NCBI GenBank assembly: GCA_020847045.1
Contig: JADLCT010000014.1
Coordinates: forward strand, 124,001-188,000
DNA: 64,000 nucleotides
From: Bryobacterales bacterium
GTDB taxonomy: Bacteria; Acidobacteriota; Terriglobia; Bryobacterales; Bryobacteraceae
Reading direction: 5' to 3'
This document shows positions 7,526 to 17,459 of this stretch, piece after piece. The number at the start of each line of letters is the position of its first letter. Position 1 is the stretch's first letter. Below the pieces are notes generated by a model that had not been told where the DNA came from, did not search any database, and was given only the letters and a program-made list of their open reading frames with translations. The position numbers were made by a program, and so were the translations under genes.

Positions 7526-9801
7526 AACGCACGCGCCGCGCCGGATTCCTGTTGCTGCTCCTCTCCGGCGTGTGCGCGGGGCAGTCGTTGCGCGCGCTTT
7601 CGGAGGCATATCAGGCCAAGCCCTCGGCCGCATCGCGCGCCGCGCTGGCCCGTTTCGCCGCGGCGCAGGCGGGCAATCAACAGGGCGCGCTGGCGCAACT
7701 GGCGCTGGCCTATGCCGACCTCGAAGCGAACCGCCCGGAGAGCGCGGCTGCGGCCGCCGCGAAAGCACGGCAGACGTTGCCCCAGTTGGCCGACTACGCT
7801 TTGTTGCTGGAAGCACAGGCGCTGCGCAAGCTGTCGCCGGCAACGGCCGCCGAGCGAGCCTTGCAGGCAGTGGCCCGGCCAGGCTTGTCGCCCGTGGATG
7901 GGCAGGCGCTGCAAACGGCGGCGTGGGCGTTGCTGGAATCCGGCGATGCCGAATCCGCCGTGCGCGCGCTGCAGCCGAACCTGGCTTTACTCTCCCCGCC
8001 CTCGGGGCCGGCGTTATTGGCGCGGTCGCTTCATGCGGCGAATCAACTGGGCGCGGCGGCGCTGCAATACCAGCGTGTCTACTTCGACTACCCGCTTTCG
8101 GCCGAGGCGGCCGATGCCGCCGTGGCGCTGGCCCGGTTGCGGGAGCAGTTGGGCGGAGGCTATCCTCCGGCTCTGGCGCAGGACATACTGGCTCGCGCGC
8201 GCAAGCTGATCAGCGGCGGCGCGGGGACGCGCGCCATCGCCGAACTGGCGCAGGCGGCGGGCGAGCTGGGTGGTCCAGAATCCGATGCCGCGCGCGTGCT
8301 CATTGGGGTTGCCCGCTACTTCCTAAATCAGAACCAGGCGGCGGTGGATTACCTGCGGGGTTTGCGCGTAGCCACGGGGGAAGCCGACGCCGAGCGGCTC
8401 TACTACCTGGCTCAGGGGCTGCGGCGGCTGGAGAGGTTTGACGGCGGACTGGCCATTGTCGAGCAGTTGCGCTCGCAATACCCGCGGTCGGAGTACACGC
8501 TGCGCGCCCTGGTCTCCCTGGCCGACGCGCATCTGGTGCGCAATGAGCCCGAGCGCTACGTTCCGCTGTATGCATCCTGCGCCGGCATGTTCCCGAAAGA
8601 AGTACGCGGCGGTTACTGCCATTGGAAGCTGGCTTGGAACGAATACCTGACGCAGCGCGGCAGCGCGGCCGCACGGTTGGAAGAGCACATCGAGAAGTTT
8701 CCCCGGTCGAGTAAGGTTCCGGCGGCGCTCTACTTCCTGGGCCGCCTGCGCGAGAAGCGAGGCGATGCGGCCGTGGCGCGCGCTTATTACGAAGCGATCG
8801 CCGCGCGGTTCCCGGGCTCTTATTACAATGTCCAGGCGCAGCGGCGTCTCACTGCGGCTCCCGTGAAGCAGGTTCGCCCCGCGCCGGCCACCGTGCAGTA
8901 TCTCCGGCTCCTGGCAAACGATGTTCCAAAGCCCGACTTCGCTCCGGACGCGGCCACCAGGGCGCGGATGGGGCGGGCGGGGCTGTTGGCGCGCGCGGGG
9001 TTGTCCGCGTGGGCTGATGGGGAGTTGCGGTTCGGCGCCAAGACCGATGCCAAGGGCGCGGCGCTCGCGCAGGCGCTGGCCGAAATGGCGTCACAACGAG
9101 GCGACCATGCCGTGGCCGTGCGCGGCATCAAGGCGCTTGCGCCCGAGTATCTGAGCTGGGACCTCAAGGAAGCGCCGGCGGGCTTCTGGAAGCTCGCGTT
9201 TCCCATGCCTTACCGGGCCACGCTAGAAAAGCACGGCGCGGAACGGTCGATTGATCCGAACCTGCTGGCGGCGCTGATCCGGCAGGAGTCCGAGTTCGAT
9301 CCGAGGGCCGTGTCTCGCGCCAAGGCCGTCGGACTCACACAGATACTTCCAGGTACGGGACGCGAGTTGAGCCGGAAGCTGAAACTGGGGCCTTACCGCT
9401 CCTCGATGCTCACCACGCCGGACACAAACGTGCGGATGGGCGCCTACTATCTGAGCTGGCTGCTGAGCTCTTTGGACGGCCGCTATGATGCCGCGCTGGC
9501 CGCCTACAATGCCGGCAAGACGCGCGCCGTCCGCTGGCTGGACTGGTTCGGCCACGGTCTGGAGCAGGCCGAGTTCATCGAGTGCATCCCCTTTACCGAA
9601 ACGCGCGACTACATTCAAATCGTGCTCCGCAACGCCGATATCTACCGGCGGCTGTATGGAGGCGAGCCCGTTGCTGCGTCGGCGGGCGCCGGATCGCGCA
9701 TGCTAGATTCAAGCAGTGGAGCACACACTACCGGCGGAAACGCCGCGGCGAACCGCCATGCGGGCGGACGCCAGGCCGCAGGCGCGGTCCCGTTTCCGTA
9801 G
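7522..9801 (+). CDS. Soluble lytic murein transglycosylase with TPR-rich N-terminus
   Basis: 759 residues. An N-terminal signal peptide (about 1-22, ending near CAGQ) is followed by roughly 500 residues of Ala-rich helical TPR-like repeats. The SLT catalytic domain lies at about 570-695. Its ALIRQESEFD block carries the expected catalytic Glu near 589, followed by GLTQILPGTG and AAYNAGKTRAVRW. These enzymes cleave peptidoglycan glycan strands to 1,6-anhydro products in the periplasm, and the layout resembles Slt70. The last 40 residues are low-complexity and overlap the next gene's start by 44 bp. Confidence 0.9.
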   Translation: MKRTRRAGFLLLLLSGVCAGQSLRALSEAYQAKPSAASRAALARFAAAQAGNQQGALAQLALAYADLEANRPESAAAAAAKARQTLPQLADYALLLEAQALRKLSPATAAERALQAVARPGLSPVDGQALQTAAWALLESGDAESAVRALQPNLALLSPPSGPALLARSLHAANQLGAAALQYQRVYFDYPLSAEAADAAVALARLREQLGGGYPPALAQDILARARKLISGGAGTRAIAELAQAAGELGGPESDAARVLIGVARYFLNQNQAAVDYLRGLRVATGEADAERLYYLAQGLRRLERFDGGLAIVEQLRSQYPRSEYTLRALVSLADAHLVRNEPERYVPLYASCAGMFPKEVRGGYCHWKLAWNEYLTQRGSAAARLEEHIEKFPRSSKVPAALYFLGRLREKRGDAAVARAYYEAIAARFPGSYYNVQAQRRLTAAPVKQVRPAPATVQYLRLLANDVPKPDFAPDAATRARMGRAGLLARAGLSAWADGELRFGAKTDAKGAALAQALAEMASQRGDHAVAVRGIKALAPEYLSWDLKEAPAGFWKLAFPMPYRATLEKHGAERSIDPNLLAALIRQESEFDPRAVSRAKAVGLTQILPGTGRELSRKLKLGPYRSSMLTTPDTNVRMGAYYLSWLLSSLDGRYDAALAAYNAGKTRAVRWLDWFGHGLEQAEFIECIPFTETRDYIQIVLRNADIYRRLYGGEPVAASAGAGSRMLDSSSGAHTTGGNAAANRHAGGRQAAGAVPFP

Positions 9802-10942
9802 CGAGCGCACCCGGCAGTTCACCGAAAGCGTGATCCGCGAGATGACACGTCTGGCGCTGCGCTACGGCGCCGTCAACCTGGCGCAAGGCTTTCCCGACTT
9901 CCCCGCGCCGGACGTGATCAAGGAGGCCGCGCGGGCGGCCATCGCCGATGACCACAATCAATATACGGTCACATGGGGCACGCCGCGGTTGCGCCGGGCC
10001 ATCGCGGCGAAGTATGAACGCGAGCATGGCCTGAGGCTCGATCCGGACAGCGAGATTACGGTGTGCTGCGGCGCCACCGAGGGCATGATCGCGTCCCTGC
10101 TCGCGACGGCGAACCCGGACGACGAGGTGGTGATCTTCGAGCCGTTTTATGAGAACTACGGTCCGGACACATGGCTGTGCGGCGCGCGGCGGCGCCTGGT
10201 GAAATTGCGGCCTCCGGACTGGTCCTTTGACCCGGCCGAATTGCGGGCGGCCTTTAATGGCCGCACCAAGGCGATTATCCTGACCTCGCCGCACAACCCC
10301 ACCGGAAAGGTGTTCCGCCGCGAGGAGTTGGAGCAGATCGCCGCGCTATGCCGCGAGTTCGACACGCTGGCCATCACCGACGAGATCTACGAGCACATCC
10401 TGTATGAGGACGCCGTGCACGTTCCGTTGATCACTCTGCCAGGCATGCGCGAGCGCACGATCCTTGTGGATAGCATGAGCAAGACCTTCTCCGTTACGGG
10501 GTGGCGCGTCGGCTGGGTGGTGGCCGCGCCGGATCTTTCGGACTCCATCCGCAAGGTGCACGACTTTCTGACGGTAAACGCGCCCGCTCCGATGCAGCAG
10601 GCCTGCGCACTGGCGCTTGAATTGGACCGTGAGTTCTACCGCGACCTGTCGGGCCACTATCTGGGCCGCCGCGATCTGCTGTACGGCGCGCTGGAAGCGG
10701 CGGGGTTCCATCCCCACCGGCCCTCCGGCGCTTATTACATCATGGCGGGCATTGATGGTTTCGGCTTCGGCAACGACCGGCAGTTCGCTCTTCACATGTT
10801 GGAGAAGGCGGGCGTGGCGTGCGTGCCGGGATCGAGTTTCTTTGAAAATCCGGACGATGGCGCGCAGTTAGTCCGGTTCTGTTTTTGTAAGAAGTATGAG
10901 ACGCTGGAAGAGGCTCGCGAACGGCTGATGCGATTGCAGTAA
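9758..10942 (+). CDS. Class I/II pyridoxal-phosphate aminotransferase
   Basis: 394 residues from ATG 9758; an earlier ATG at 9716 would add 14 residues and lie deeper inside the preceding gene. The fold-type I pattern is complete: NLAQGFPDFP near the start, NPTGKV, TDEIYEH, and SMSKTFSVTGWRVGW with the PLP-binding Lys near 242. The sequence is closest in style to the aspartate/methionine/kynurenine aminotransferase group. The amino donor cannot be assigned from sequence. The start lies 44 bp inside the lytic transglycosylase frame, so the two genes overlap out of frame. Confidence 0.88.
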   Translation: MRADARPQARSRFRSERTRQFTESVIREMTRLALRYGAVNLAQGFPDFPAPDVIKEAARAAIADDHNQYTVTWGTPRLRRAIAAKYEREHGLRLDPDSEITVCCGATEGMIASLLATANPDDEVVIFEPFYENYGPDTWLCGARRRLVKLRPPDWSFDPAELRAAFNGRTKAIILTSPHNPTGKVFRREELEQIAALCREFDTLAITDEIYEHILYEDAVHVPLITLPGMRERTILVDSMSKTFSVTGWRVGWVVAAPDLSDSIRKVHDFLTVNAPAPMQQACALALELDREFYRDLSGHYLGRRDLLYGALEAAGFHPHRPSGAYYIMAGIDGFGFGNDRQFALHMLEKAGVACVPGSSFFENPDDGAQLVRFCFCKKYETLEEARERLMRLQ

Positions 10943-10983
10943 CCGCCGCGCGGGCCGGGACGTCAAATCAGCGGGACACAATC

Positions 10984-11370
10984 ATGTTTCCTACGTTTCT
11001 GATTGAAGATGGCTTGCGGCAGTCCGATGGCGCCTCGGCCGCCCTGGACGTATCGGGAGCTTCCGGCAGGCAGTTGTTACTGACGCTGGGCATCACCAGG
11101 ATCATCGAGCAAGAGAGTCTGGACCTTGGCATCTGGGGCTCGGCGGACGGCGATAAGTGGATGGAACAACCGCTTCTGTCGTTTCCGCAGAAGTTCTACT
11201 GCGGCACATACGCGATTGTGCTGGACCTGACGGCGCACGAGGATGTGAGGTTCATTCAGGCGCGGTGGAAGATGAACCGTTGGGGACGCGGCGTTCCGGC
11301 GCCCCTGTTCGGATTCTATCTGGTGGCTGCCTTGGCGAAGGTGCGGCCGCTGGCCGCCGCGGGCGCCTGA
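10984..11370 (+). CDS. Hypothetical protein, beta-rich
   Basis: 128 residues, ATG start 41 bp after the aminotransferase stop. The sequence alternates hydrophobic and polar residues (LLLTLGITRII, LDLGIWGSADG, YAIVLDLTAHEDVRFIQARWKM), as in a beta-sandwich. It ends in a short hydrophobic stretch. No signal peptide and no catalytic motif are seen. I do not recognise the family; it could be a small ligand-binding or accessory protein. It is followed by a convergent gene and an inverted repeat that may end transcription. Confidence 0.55.
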   Translation: MFPTFLIEDGLRQSDGASAALDVSGASGRQLLLTLGITRIIEQESLDLGIWGSADGDKWMEQPLLSFPQKFYCGTYAIVLDLTAHEDVRFIQARWKMNRWGRGVPAPLFGFYLVAALAKVRPLAAAGA

Positions 11371-11392
11371 AGAGGATTTCCCGCTGCCGTTT

Positions 11393-11460
11393 TCCTGTGA
11401 AGGCCATGACCGCGGGGTGATGGATAGCCGGCGCGGCCATGGCCCTCCAGACTCACAGGA
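11393..11460. repeat. Nested inverted repeats between convergent genes (possible bidirectional terminator)
   Basis: Two perfect nested pairs: TCCTGTGA (11393-11400) with TCACAGGA (11453-11460), and GGCCATG (11402-11408) with CATGGCC (11438-11444). Together they can form a 15-bp interrupted stem around a GC-rich loop. The outer arm includes the DUF1501 stop codon. There is no clear U-tract on either side. Confidence 0.5.
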
Positions 11461-12784
11461 ACCCTAAAGTAGGCGTGGCGAAGTTGGGCAGGTTGGGGAA
11501 GACCACGGGCAGATCGACGGGTTGCACACCGAACCACTGGGCCAGCGTCGCCGCGTATTGATCCAGCGCGGTGGAAGGAATCCAGAGTCCGCGCGAGCCG
11601 GCGTCGTCGGGTCCTTCCATCTCCAGCACGGGCAGCTTGCCGTACGCATCGCCGCCTTTTACTGCTCCGCCGACCACCATCATCTGGCTGCCCCAGGCAT
11701 GGTCAGAGCCGTTACCCGTGTTTACGTTGAAGGTGCGTCCGAATTCGCTTTCGGTGAAGGTGGTCACCTGGTCGGCGATGCCCAACTCGACGGTGGCGTT
11801 GTAGAACGCCGCGACCGCGGGTCCCAGCGCGCCGTACAGGCCCTGTTGCGACGAGATCAGATCGTTGTGATTGTCGAATCCGCCCATCCCGGCGAAAAAG
11901 ATCTGGCGGTTCATGCCGAGGCTGCCCCTGGCGGCCATGATCTGGGCCACCTGAGCCAGTTGCTGCCCGAGGCCGGATTGCGGAAACACGGTGGTCAGCG
12001 GCGGAGCGCTGTTCAACGCCGCGTTCACCTCGGCGGCCGCGCGCAGCGCCGTGGTCATGACGCCGCTCGCGGTGGAGATCATGGTGACGCCCGAATCAAA
12101 GGTGAGGATCTGCGCCATGGCGGCCTGCCGCGCCTGCGTGCCCTCCTCGCTGCCAAAGCTGTCCACGCCGAGACGCGAGCCTGGGCTCACGTTCAGACCC
12201 GCCGTCTGCGCGCCCGACAACAAAAGGCTGTTGCCGTTCACCGAGATGCCGGGCGGCAGAATGCCGGTGTTGTAGCTCTGGATGAGATCGGCGCTGCGTC
12301 CGCCCCATCCGGTGCGGCCACCGCGCGGATTGGAGGTTTGCCACTGCTGGGTCTGGTCGGAGTGCGAATACAGATTGTCCGGCACGGGCGCGCCGTTCCG
12401 GATATCGGCCTTCGTTACCGGACGCACGAGCGTGCCCACGTTCAACACCATGGCCATGCGCTTTTGCAGATAGAGCTGGCGCAGTGGTTCCAGTTGGGGG
12501 TGAATGCCGTAGGACTCCGCGCCCGCCTTGGCGGTGACCGCGCCGAGTTGCGTGGAGGGCAGCGCCAAGCCGCCGCGCCCGCGCTGATATTGCGTGTAGC
12601 GCGCAGTGTCTAAGGGCACCACCATGTTGCCGCCATCGTTGCCGCCGAACAGAAACACGCATACCAGCGCCCTGTAGCCGCCCATGGTTTGCGCGTTCGC
12701 GCTGATGCTTCCCAGCCGCGTGAAGCCGGCTCCGGCCGCGCCCAGCGCCGAGATCTTGCGAAGAAATTCCCGTCTGCTTCTCAT
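11453..12784 (-). CDS. DUF1501-family Tat-exported protein
   Basis: 443 residues. The N-terminus RSRREFLRKI followed by an Ala/Gly-rich stretch is a twin-arginine signal. The body has the pattern of the DUF1501 family, which has an alkaline-phosphatase/sulfatase-like fold: FGGNDGGNMVVPLD near the start, a SDQTQQWQ block, and GNGSDHAWGSQMMVVGG near the C-terminus. DUF1501 genes are almost always paired with DUF1800 genes, as here, where the partner lies 29 bp upstream on the same strand. The biochemical role is unknown. A good Shine-Dalgarno stretch (GAGAGGAAAGGAA) precedes the ATG. Confidence 0.9.
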   Translation of the reverse strand: MRSRREFLRKISALGAAGAGFTRLGSISANAQTMGGYRALVCVFLFGGNDGGNMVVPLDTARYTQYQRGRGGLALPSTQLGAVTAKAGAESYGIHPQLEPLRQLYLQKRMAMVLNVGTLVRPVTKADIRNGAPVPDNLYSHSDQTQQWQTSNPRGGRTGWGGRSADLIQSYNTGILPPGISVNGNSLLLSGAQTAGLNVSPGSRLGVDSFGSEEGTQARQAAMAQILTFDSGVTMISTASGVMTTALRAAAEVNAALNSAPPLTTVFPQSGLGQQLAQVAQIMAARGSLGMNRQIFFAGMGGFDNHNDLISSQQGLYGALGPAVAAFYNATVELGIADQVTTFTESEFGRTFNVNTGNGSDHAWGSQMMVVGGAVKGGDAYGKLPVLEMEGPDDAGSRGLWIPSTALDQYAATLAQWFGVQPVDLPVVFPNLPNFATPTLGFL

Positions 12785-12813
12785 GTCGATTTCCTTTCCT
12801 CTCTCGTTGCGGA

Positions 12814-15483
12814 CTAGCGCTCCACCTGGAACTGCGGCGAGGCGATGGTAAGGTACAGCGCGGTCTGGGCCTTCTCCTTGTCTCCAGAGGAGGCCAGCAC
12901 GGCCTGAAGAATGGCCGTCCGCATTTCGGGGCTCATGCGCGAGCCGAGGAAAACCTCGTTCACGTAATCCATCAGCATGTCCGGATCCCGCGCCAGCGCC
13001 GTGAGGTTGGACCAGGGCACCTTGACGTTGCCGCCGAACTCGCCGCTCAAGAGCTGCGCGGCGAAATTGACGCGAGCCGTGGAGGTGACCGAGGTGTAGA
13101 TCTGGAATTCCGGCGCCACCTGCGCGCCGCCGGCGATGCGGAAGCTGGGAGAGTAGTAGCTGAACACGCTTGGCGGATAGAACATGCGCTGGCCCATGTC
13201 GGAAGTGAAGTCGGCCAGGAAGGGCGTGTCCGTAACGGGAGCCTTCAGCGCCCGCACGATGTTGGTGACATACAACGCGGGTTCCATGAGCTTGCCGTCG
13301 TTGGGCCCGGCGAGGCTGGCCTCGGGATCGAGCAGAATGGCGCGAACCACGGCCTTCAAGTCCCCCCGCACACCCTGGCCGTTGTTGTCGAACACGGCCG
13401 AGATGCGCCGGACGTAGGCTTCGCTCGGATTGCTGGTCACCAGTTGCTGGATGAGCTGCTTGCCGACGAAGGGTCCCAGGTTGGGGTGCTCGAAAATGTT
13501 GCGCAACGCGGCATCCAGGTCCACCTCGGCCGGTTGATTGGGCGGGAGAATCGCGCCGTTGAACAGACGCTTCTCGCCCACGTCGTGGTACCTCTGCACG
13601 GGCTCCATGGGGCCGCCCTTGTCGTAATATTGCAACTGCGTGGGAGCGCCCGCCTTGCCATCGCTGTAGGTCCAGCCTGTGAAAACGCGGGCGAACTCGA
13701 TGATGTCCTCCTGCGTGTAGGTGAGCAGAGGATTCCCTTGTGTGTCGGTTTGCACGGCGCCTTCGGGAGTCAGGCGGTAGAGGCCCAGCGTGAAGAGCTG
13801 ATTGATCTCGCGCGCATAGTTCTCGTTCGGCATCGCGCCCGCCTCGCCCTTCTTGTTGTTCAGCATGTCGAGGTATTCGCCCATTCCTGAGTTGAGCGTG
13901 ACGTCCTTCATCAGGTCGAAGTAGTTCCCGAAGGCCCGGTTTAGCAGGATGCGCAAGTAGGGGACGTACTGCCGTGCTTCGACATCAAAGCCGGAGATCA
14001 CCCAGATCTTATGCAGCGTCCAGGCCACGCGCAGGCGAAGCTGGTCGTTGTTCTCCAGCGCCAGCTTCAGGTAGTGCTCCTGCGTGTATTCGAGGGATTT
14101 CGAAAGTAACTCTTCCGGAATTGTGGAAGACGGCAGCGCGAACTGTTCGTTCAGCCAGGCCGTCTTGCCCACGCGCATGAGATGGTCGAGGTCCTGCGGA
14201 CGCGGGCCCCAAGTGGCTTGCCGCAGAAACCGGTGCGCCTCGGTATTGGTCATCACGGGCGCGCCACCTGAGCGGACGCGGAGGTAGGCATAGGCGCTGG
14301 AGGAATTCGGCGAGGGGTTGGAGATCTTGAAGGCCAGAATGCTGCCCAGCTCCGCCGTGGTGGCGGCGCCGGGAATCCGGATCTCCGAATCGGAGATGTA
14401 CTGCGGCGTGACCGCGACCCCGTCCCGTGTGGCCGTGGTCGTGGAGCGGAATCCAGCGCCCCTGAGCACCAGAGTGTAGGCGCCGGGCGCGACCGTGCCC
14501 GGTGACGCCGACGTGATGCTCAGGTGCGCATACTTGATCGCGACCGTCGTGGTGTCGCTATCAAGCACCGTGTTGACCGTGCCGGGCGGGAGGACTTCCA
14601 CCTTCACCACGGGCGAGTTGGAGGGAATGCTGGTGGGAGCGGTGTAGAGCCCGGCCGTGGTGATGACGCCCACGCTGGCGTTGCCGCCCACAACATTGCT
14701 GACCGACCAGCGCAGACGGTATCCGGTGGGGGCGCCCGTGACTTTAGCCGTGAACTGTTGCTTTCCGCCAGGGGCGAGAGTGAGGTTGCCGGGCTCCAGG
14801 ACGAGACTGGCCATGTTCTTCAACTGAATCGTCGAGGTGTCCGTCGAGAGGACGCGCGCAGCCAGAGCGCCCGTGCCGGAGCCACTTGATGAGGGGGCCA
14901 ACAGGTCCGCTCGCAAGGTAACCTTCATGTTGGATGGCGGCGACATCGGCGCCTTATACACGCCCGCGTTCGTGATTGTGCCCACAGCGGCGTTGCCGTT
15001 GGGCAGGTTGTTCACATACCAACGGACGAATAACGACGGCGGCGCGCCGGTGATCTCTTTTTCGAAGGTGAAACTCGCGCCCAATCCCACATCCTTATAC
15101 GAAGGCGTGATGCTCAGCTTCGCCGTATTGCGGATCGTCACCAGGGTCGCATCGGACGCCAGCTTTTTCGCTCCATTGCCCGTGGACCAAAGCTCGGCGC
15201 TCACCGTGACCTTACCCTCGGCCGTGGGCTGCACGGAGGGAGCGTCGTACAATCCGGCGGGCGTGATGGTTCCATATGTGTTGTTGCCGCCACGGACCGA
15301 GTTCACGAAGTACCGCACCTCTTTTGCCGTGGGAGCGTTGGAGAGCGCCACCGTGAACTGGAGTGTTTTGTCGGGATCCAGTGTGGCCGAACCGGGTTTT
15401 AGCTCGATGCCGGGGGCCGTCGTAACCGCGAAAGCGGCGTGAGCAGCCGCAAGGAGAGTAAGTGCCCAAGTCAAATGTCTCAT
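12814..15483 (-). CDS. DUF1800-family secreted protein with Ig-like repeats and an IPT/TIG domain
   Basis: 889 residues. Signal peptide about 1-19. Residues about 25-325 hold three repeats of roughly 100 residues, each with a blend of (L/I)xPG, (L/V)xF(T/E) and GxxTxAGxYxAP motifs, reading as bacterial Ig-like domains. A TIG/IPT-like segment follows at about 325-405. The DUF1800 domain runs from about 410 (AHRFLRQATWGP) to the end. These large exported proteins occur in many Acidobacteria and Planctomycetes beside DUF1501; the function is unknown, and the Ig repeats suggest surface attachment. It is transcribed ahead of DUF1501. A TACAAT at 15543-15538 on the minus strand may be its -10 box. 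Confidence 0.9.
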   Translation of the reverse strand: MRHLTWALTLLAAAHAAFAVTTAPGIELKPGSATLDPDKTLQFTVALSNAPTAKEVRYFVNSVRGGNNTYGTITPAGLYDAPSVQPTAEGKVTVSAELWSTGNGAKKLASDATLVTIRNTAKLSITPSYKDVGLGASFTFEKEITGAPPSLFVRWYVNNLPNGNAAVGTITNAGVYKAPMSPPSNMKVTLRADLLAPSSSGSGTGALAARVLSTDTSTIQLKNMASLVLEPGNLTLAPGGKQQFTAKVTGAPTGYRLRWSVSNVVGGNASVGVITTAGLYTAPTSIPSNSPVVKVEVLPPGTVNTVLDSDTTTVAIKYAHLSITSASPGTVAPGAYTLVLRGAGFRSTTTATRDGVAVTPQYISDSEIRIPGAATTAELGSILAFKISNPSPNSSSAYAYLRVRSGGAPVMTNTEAHRFLRQATWGPRPQDLDHLMRVGKTAWLNEQFALPSSTIPEELLSKSLEYTQEHYLKLALENNDQLRLRVAWTLHKIWVISGFDVEARQYVPYLRILLNRAFGNYFDLMKDVTLNSGMGEYLDMLNNKKGEAGAMPNENYAREINQLFTLGLYRLTPEGAVQTDTQGNPLLTYTQEDIIEFARVFTGWTYSDGKAGAPTQLQYYDKGGPMEPVQRYHDVGEKRLFNGAILPPNQPAEVDLDAALRNIFEHPNLGPFVGKQLIQQLVTSNPSEAYVRRISAVFDNNGQGVRGDLKAVVRAILLDPEASLAGPNDGKLMEPALYVTNIVRALKAPVTDTPFLADFTSDMGQRMFYPPSVFSYYSPSFRIAGGAQVAPEFQIYTSVTSTARVNFAAQLLSGEFGGNVKVPWSNLTALARDPDMLMDYVNEVFLGSRMSPEMRTAILQAVLASSGDKEKAQTALYLTIASPQFQVER

Positions 15484-15696
15484 TGATCGTGTCTCCGAAA
15501 GGTCCTGATACGGAGCAATTCCGGCTCCAATGTTGCGATTGTAAGATCGCGCGGAATCCGCAATAAATGAGGGAAATCGGAATTAGTTCCGGCGGCACAA
15601 CCTTACCAGTACTCAGGTAATCGTCCGTTGCGGTAAAAAGTACTTGTAAGAAGTACACGAGCCAGGTGTTTCCTGGAGCGGTGAGGTACGCAGTTC

Positions 15697-15718
15697 GCCC
15701 GGGAGAGGGCGCCCGGGC
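15697..15718 (-). terminator. GC-rich hairpin just after larB
   Basis: A 7-bp perfect stem (GCCCGGG with CCCGGGC, 8-nt loop) starts 4 nt past the larB stop. No T-run follows, so it is at best a weak or factor-assisted terminator. The rest of 15484-15722 is relatively AT-rich and holds no gene. Confidence 0.35.
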
Positions 15719-15722
15719 GTAG

Positions 15723-16472
15723 TTAGTCGAGGCGGTTGATGAGGCTGGCGACGTAGCCCGCGCCGAAACCGTTGTCGATGTTCACGACGGTGACATTGCT
15801 GGCGCAGGAATTCAACATGCCGAGAAGCGCGGCCAGTCCGTTGAAGCTGGCGCCGTAGCCGACGCTGGTGGGCACCGCGATTACGGGACATGAGACGAGT
15901 CCGCCGACCACGCTGGGCAACGCGCCTTCCATGCCCGCGCACACTACACAGACGCGCGCCTGGGTCAGACGTTCGCGGTTGGACATGAGACGGTGGATGC
16001 CCGCCACGCCGATGTCGGCGATCATTTCCACCGGATTGCCCATCACTTCGGCTGTGAGCACGGCTTCCTCGGCGACGGGAATATCGGAGGTGCCGGCGCA
16101 GGCCACCACGATGGCGCCCTTACCGTGCACGGTCTTGTCGCGCCACACGCGGAGCACGCCGCTCAGAGGATGGTATTCGGCCTCTGGGAAACGTTCGCGC
16201 ACCAGCGCCGCCGTGCCCGGTTCCAGCCGCGTGGCCAGCACGTTGGGCGAGCGCTCCAGCAGGTGTGTGGCGATGTGGAGCACATGTTCCGGCGCCTTGC
16301 CTTTGCCGAAGATCACCTCGGGCATGCCCGCGCGGATGGCGCGGTGATGATCCACTTTGGCGAAACCGAGGTCTTCAAAAGGCATGTGCTTTAGGCGTCC
16401 GAGAGCGTCGTCGATGTTGACGGCGCCGTCGCGCACCTGTTCGAGGAGGTCCTTGAGCTGGGTACGGTCCAT
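15723..16472 (-). CDS. larB: LarB, pyridinium-3,5-biscarboxylate mononucleotide synthase
   Basis: 249 residues from ATG 16472. The reading frame extends 46 residues further, but that part overlaps the divergent UbiA promoter region and reads as non-coding. The C-terminal half is PurE-like: [29 protein letters not shown] and VPTSVGYG. LarB carboxylates and hydrolyses nicotinic acid adenine dinucleotide in the first step of making the nickel-pincer cofactor of lactate racemase and related enzymes. LarC and LarE are not in the window, so the rest of the pathway must lie elsewhere. It is divergent from the UbiA gene. Confidence 0.9.
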   Translation of the reverse strand: MDRTQLKDLLEQVRDGAVNIDDALGRLKHMPFEDLGFAKVDHHRAIRAGMPEVIFGKGKAPEHVLHIATHLLERSPNVLATRLEPGTAALVRERFPEAEYHPLSGVLRVWRDKTVHGKGAIVVACAGTSDIPVAEEAVLTAEVMGNPVEMIADIGVAGIHRLMSNRERLTQARVCVVCAGMEGALPSVVGGLVSCPVIAVPTSVGYGASFNGLAALLGMLNSCASNVTVVNIDNGFGAGYVASLINRLD

Positions 16473-16557
16473 GGGGTTTCCGGTTGGGAAGATCGCGAAG
16501 TTCCATGATAACGGTGGCGGAGAGGCCGCGTGGTCCGGAAGCGGATTTGGCCTGCCG

Positions 16558-16563
16558 TACAAT
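16558..16563 (+). promoter_or_regulatory. -10-like hexamer 6 nt before the UbiA TTG start
   Basis: TACAAT ends 6 nt before TTG 16570. No good -35 is visible 17 nt upstream. If used, transcription would start at the TTG itself. Confidence 0.3.
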
Positions 16564-16569
16564 AGAGAT

Positions 16570-17448
16570 TTGGGCCTGGGCACACTCCGTTTCACGCTCG
16601 ACATGATCAAGTTCGAGCACTCGATCTTCGCGCTTCCCTTTGCCTTGACCGGCGCTTTGCTGGCGGTTCACGAAGCTCCGCCGGCCGGCGGCGTGTGGGG
16701 CAAACTGGCGCTGATTGTGCTCGCCATGGTGGGCGCGCGCTCGGCCGGGATGACGTTCAACCGCATCATCGACGCGGGCATTGACGGGCGTAATCCGCGT
16801 ACACGCACACGGCACATTCCCGCGGGAGTGCTGTCGAAGCGGTTCGCCTGGGTGTTCCTGGTGGCCAGCGCGGCAGTGTTCTTTCTCGCCTCGTGGCTGC
16901 TGAACCCGCTCTGTCTAATGCTGTCGCCGCTGGCGCTGGCCATTGTCCTCGGCTATTCGGTGACCAAGCGGTTCACCTCGTTCTCCCACCTCGTGCTGGG
17001 TTTCGCGCTGGGCATCGCGCCAGCCGCGGCCTGGATCGCCATACGCGGCTCGTTGGATCCGCGCATCCTGTGGTTGACCGCCGCGGTGACCTTCTGGACG
17101 GCGGGTTTCGACATCATCTATTCCTGCCAGGACGTGGAGTTCGACCGTTCGGAAAAGCTGTTCAGCATGCCGAAACTTTTGGGCGTGACCGGCGCGCTGT
17201 GGTTCTCCCGGTTGCTGCACGCGGCCATGGTGGCATGCCTGATCCTGTTGTGGCGCGAGTTCGCCCTGGGCTGGCTCGGCTCGGCCGGAATCGTGTCCAT
17301 CGCCGGGCTGCTGCTGTATGAGCACTCGCTGGTCAAGCCGGATGATTTGTCGCGCGTGAACGCCGCCTTCTTCACCGTGAACGGCTATGTGAGCGTGTTA
17401 TTCTTCGTATTTTGGGCCGCCGATGTTGTGTTGCGGCGGCAGGGGTAA
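16570..17448 (+). CDS. UbiA-family prenyltransferase, probably menaquinone (MqnP-like)
   Basis: 292 residues from TTG 16570; the alternative ATG at 16603 removes eleven residues that match the usual N-terminus of the family. It is an integral membrane protein with about eight or nine hydrophobic segments. The two Asp-rich motifs are present: [18 protein letters not shown] (about 50-70) and [12 protein letters not shown] (about 180-190). The family attaches a polyprenyl chain to an aromatic ring. Because the next gene is mqnE, it most likely prenylates the naphthoate intermediate of the futalosine pathway; this assignment is by context. There is an 11-bp gap to mqnE. Confidence 0.85.
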   Translation: MGLGTLRFTLDMIKFEHSIFALPFALTGALLAVHEAPPAGGVWGKLALIVLAMVGARSAGMTFNRIIDAGIDGRNPRTRTRHIPAGVLSKRFAWVFLVASAAVFFLASWLLNPLCLMLSPLALAIVLGYSVTKRFTSFSHLVLGFALGIAPAAAWIAIRGSLDPRILWLTAAVTFWTAGFDIIYSCQDVEFDRSEKLFSMPKLLGVTGALWFSRLLHAAMVACLILLWREFALGWLGSAGIVSIAGLLLYEHSLVKPDDLSRVNAAFFTVNGYVSVLFFVFWAADVVLRRQG

Positions 17449-17459
17449 GGGGTAATCGC

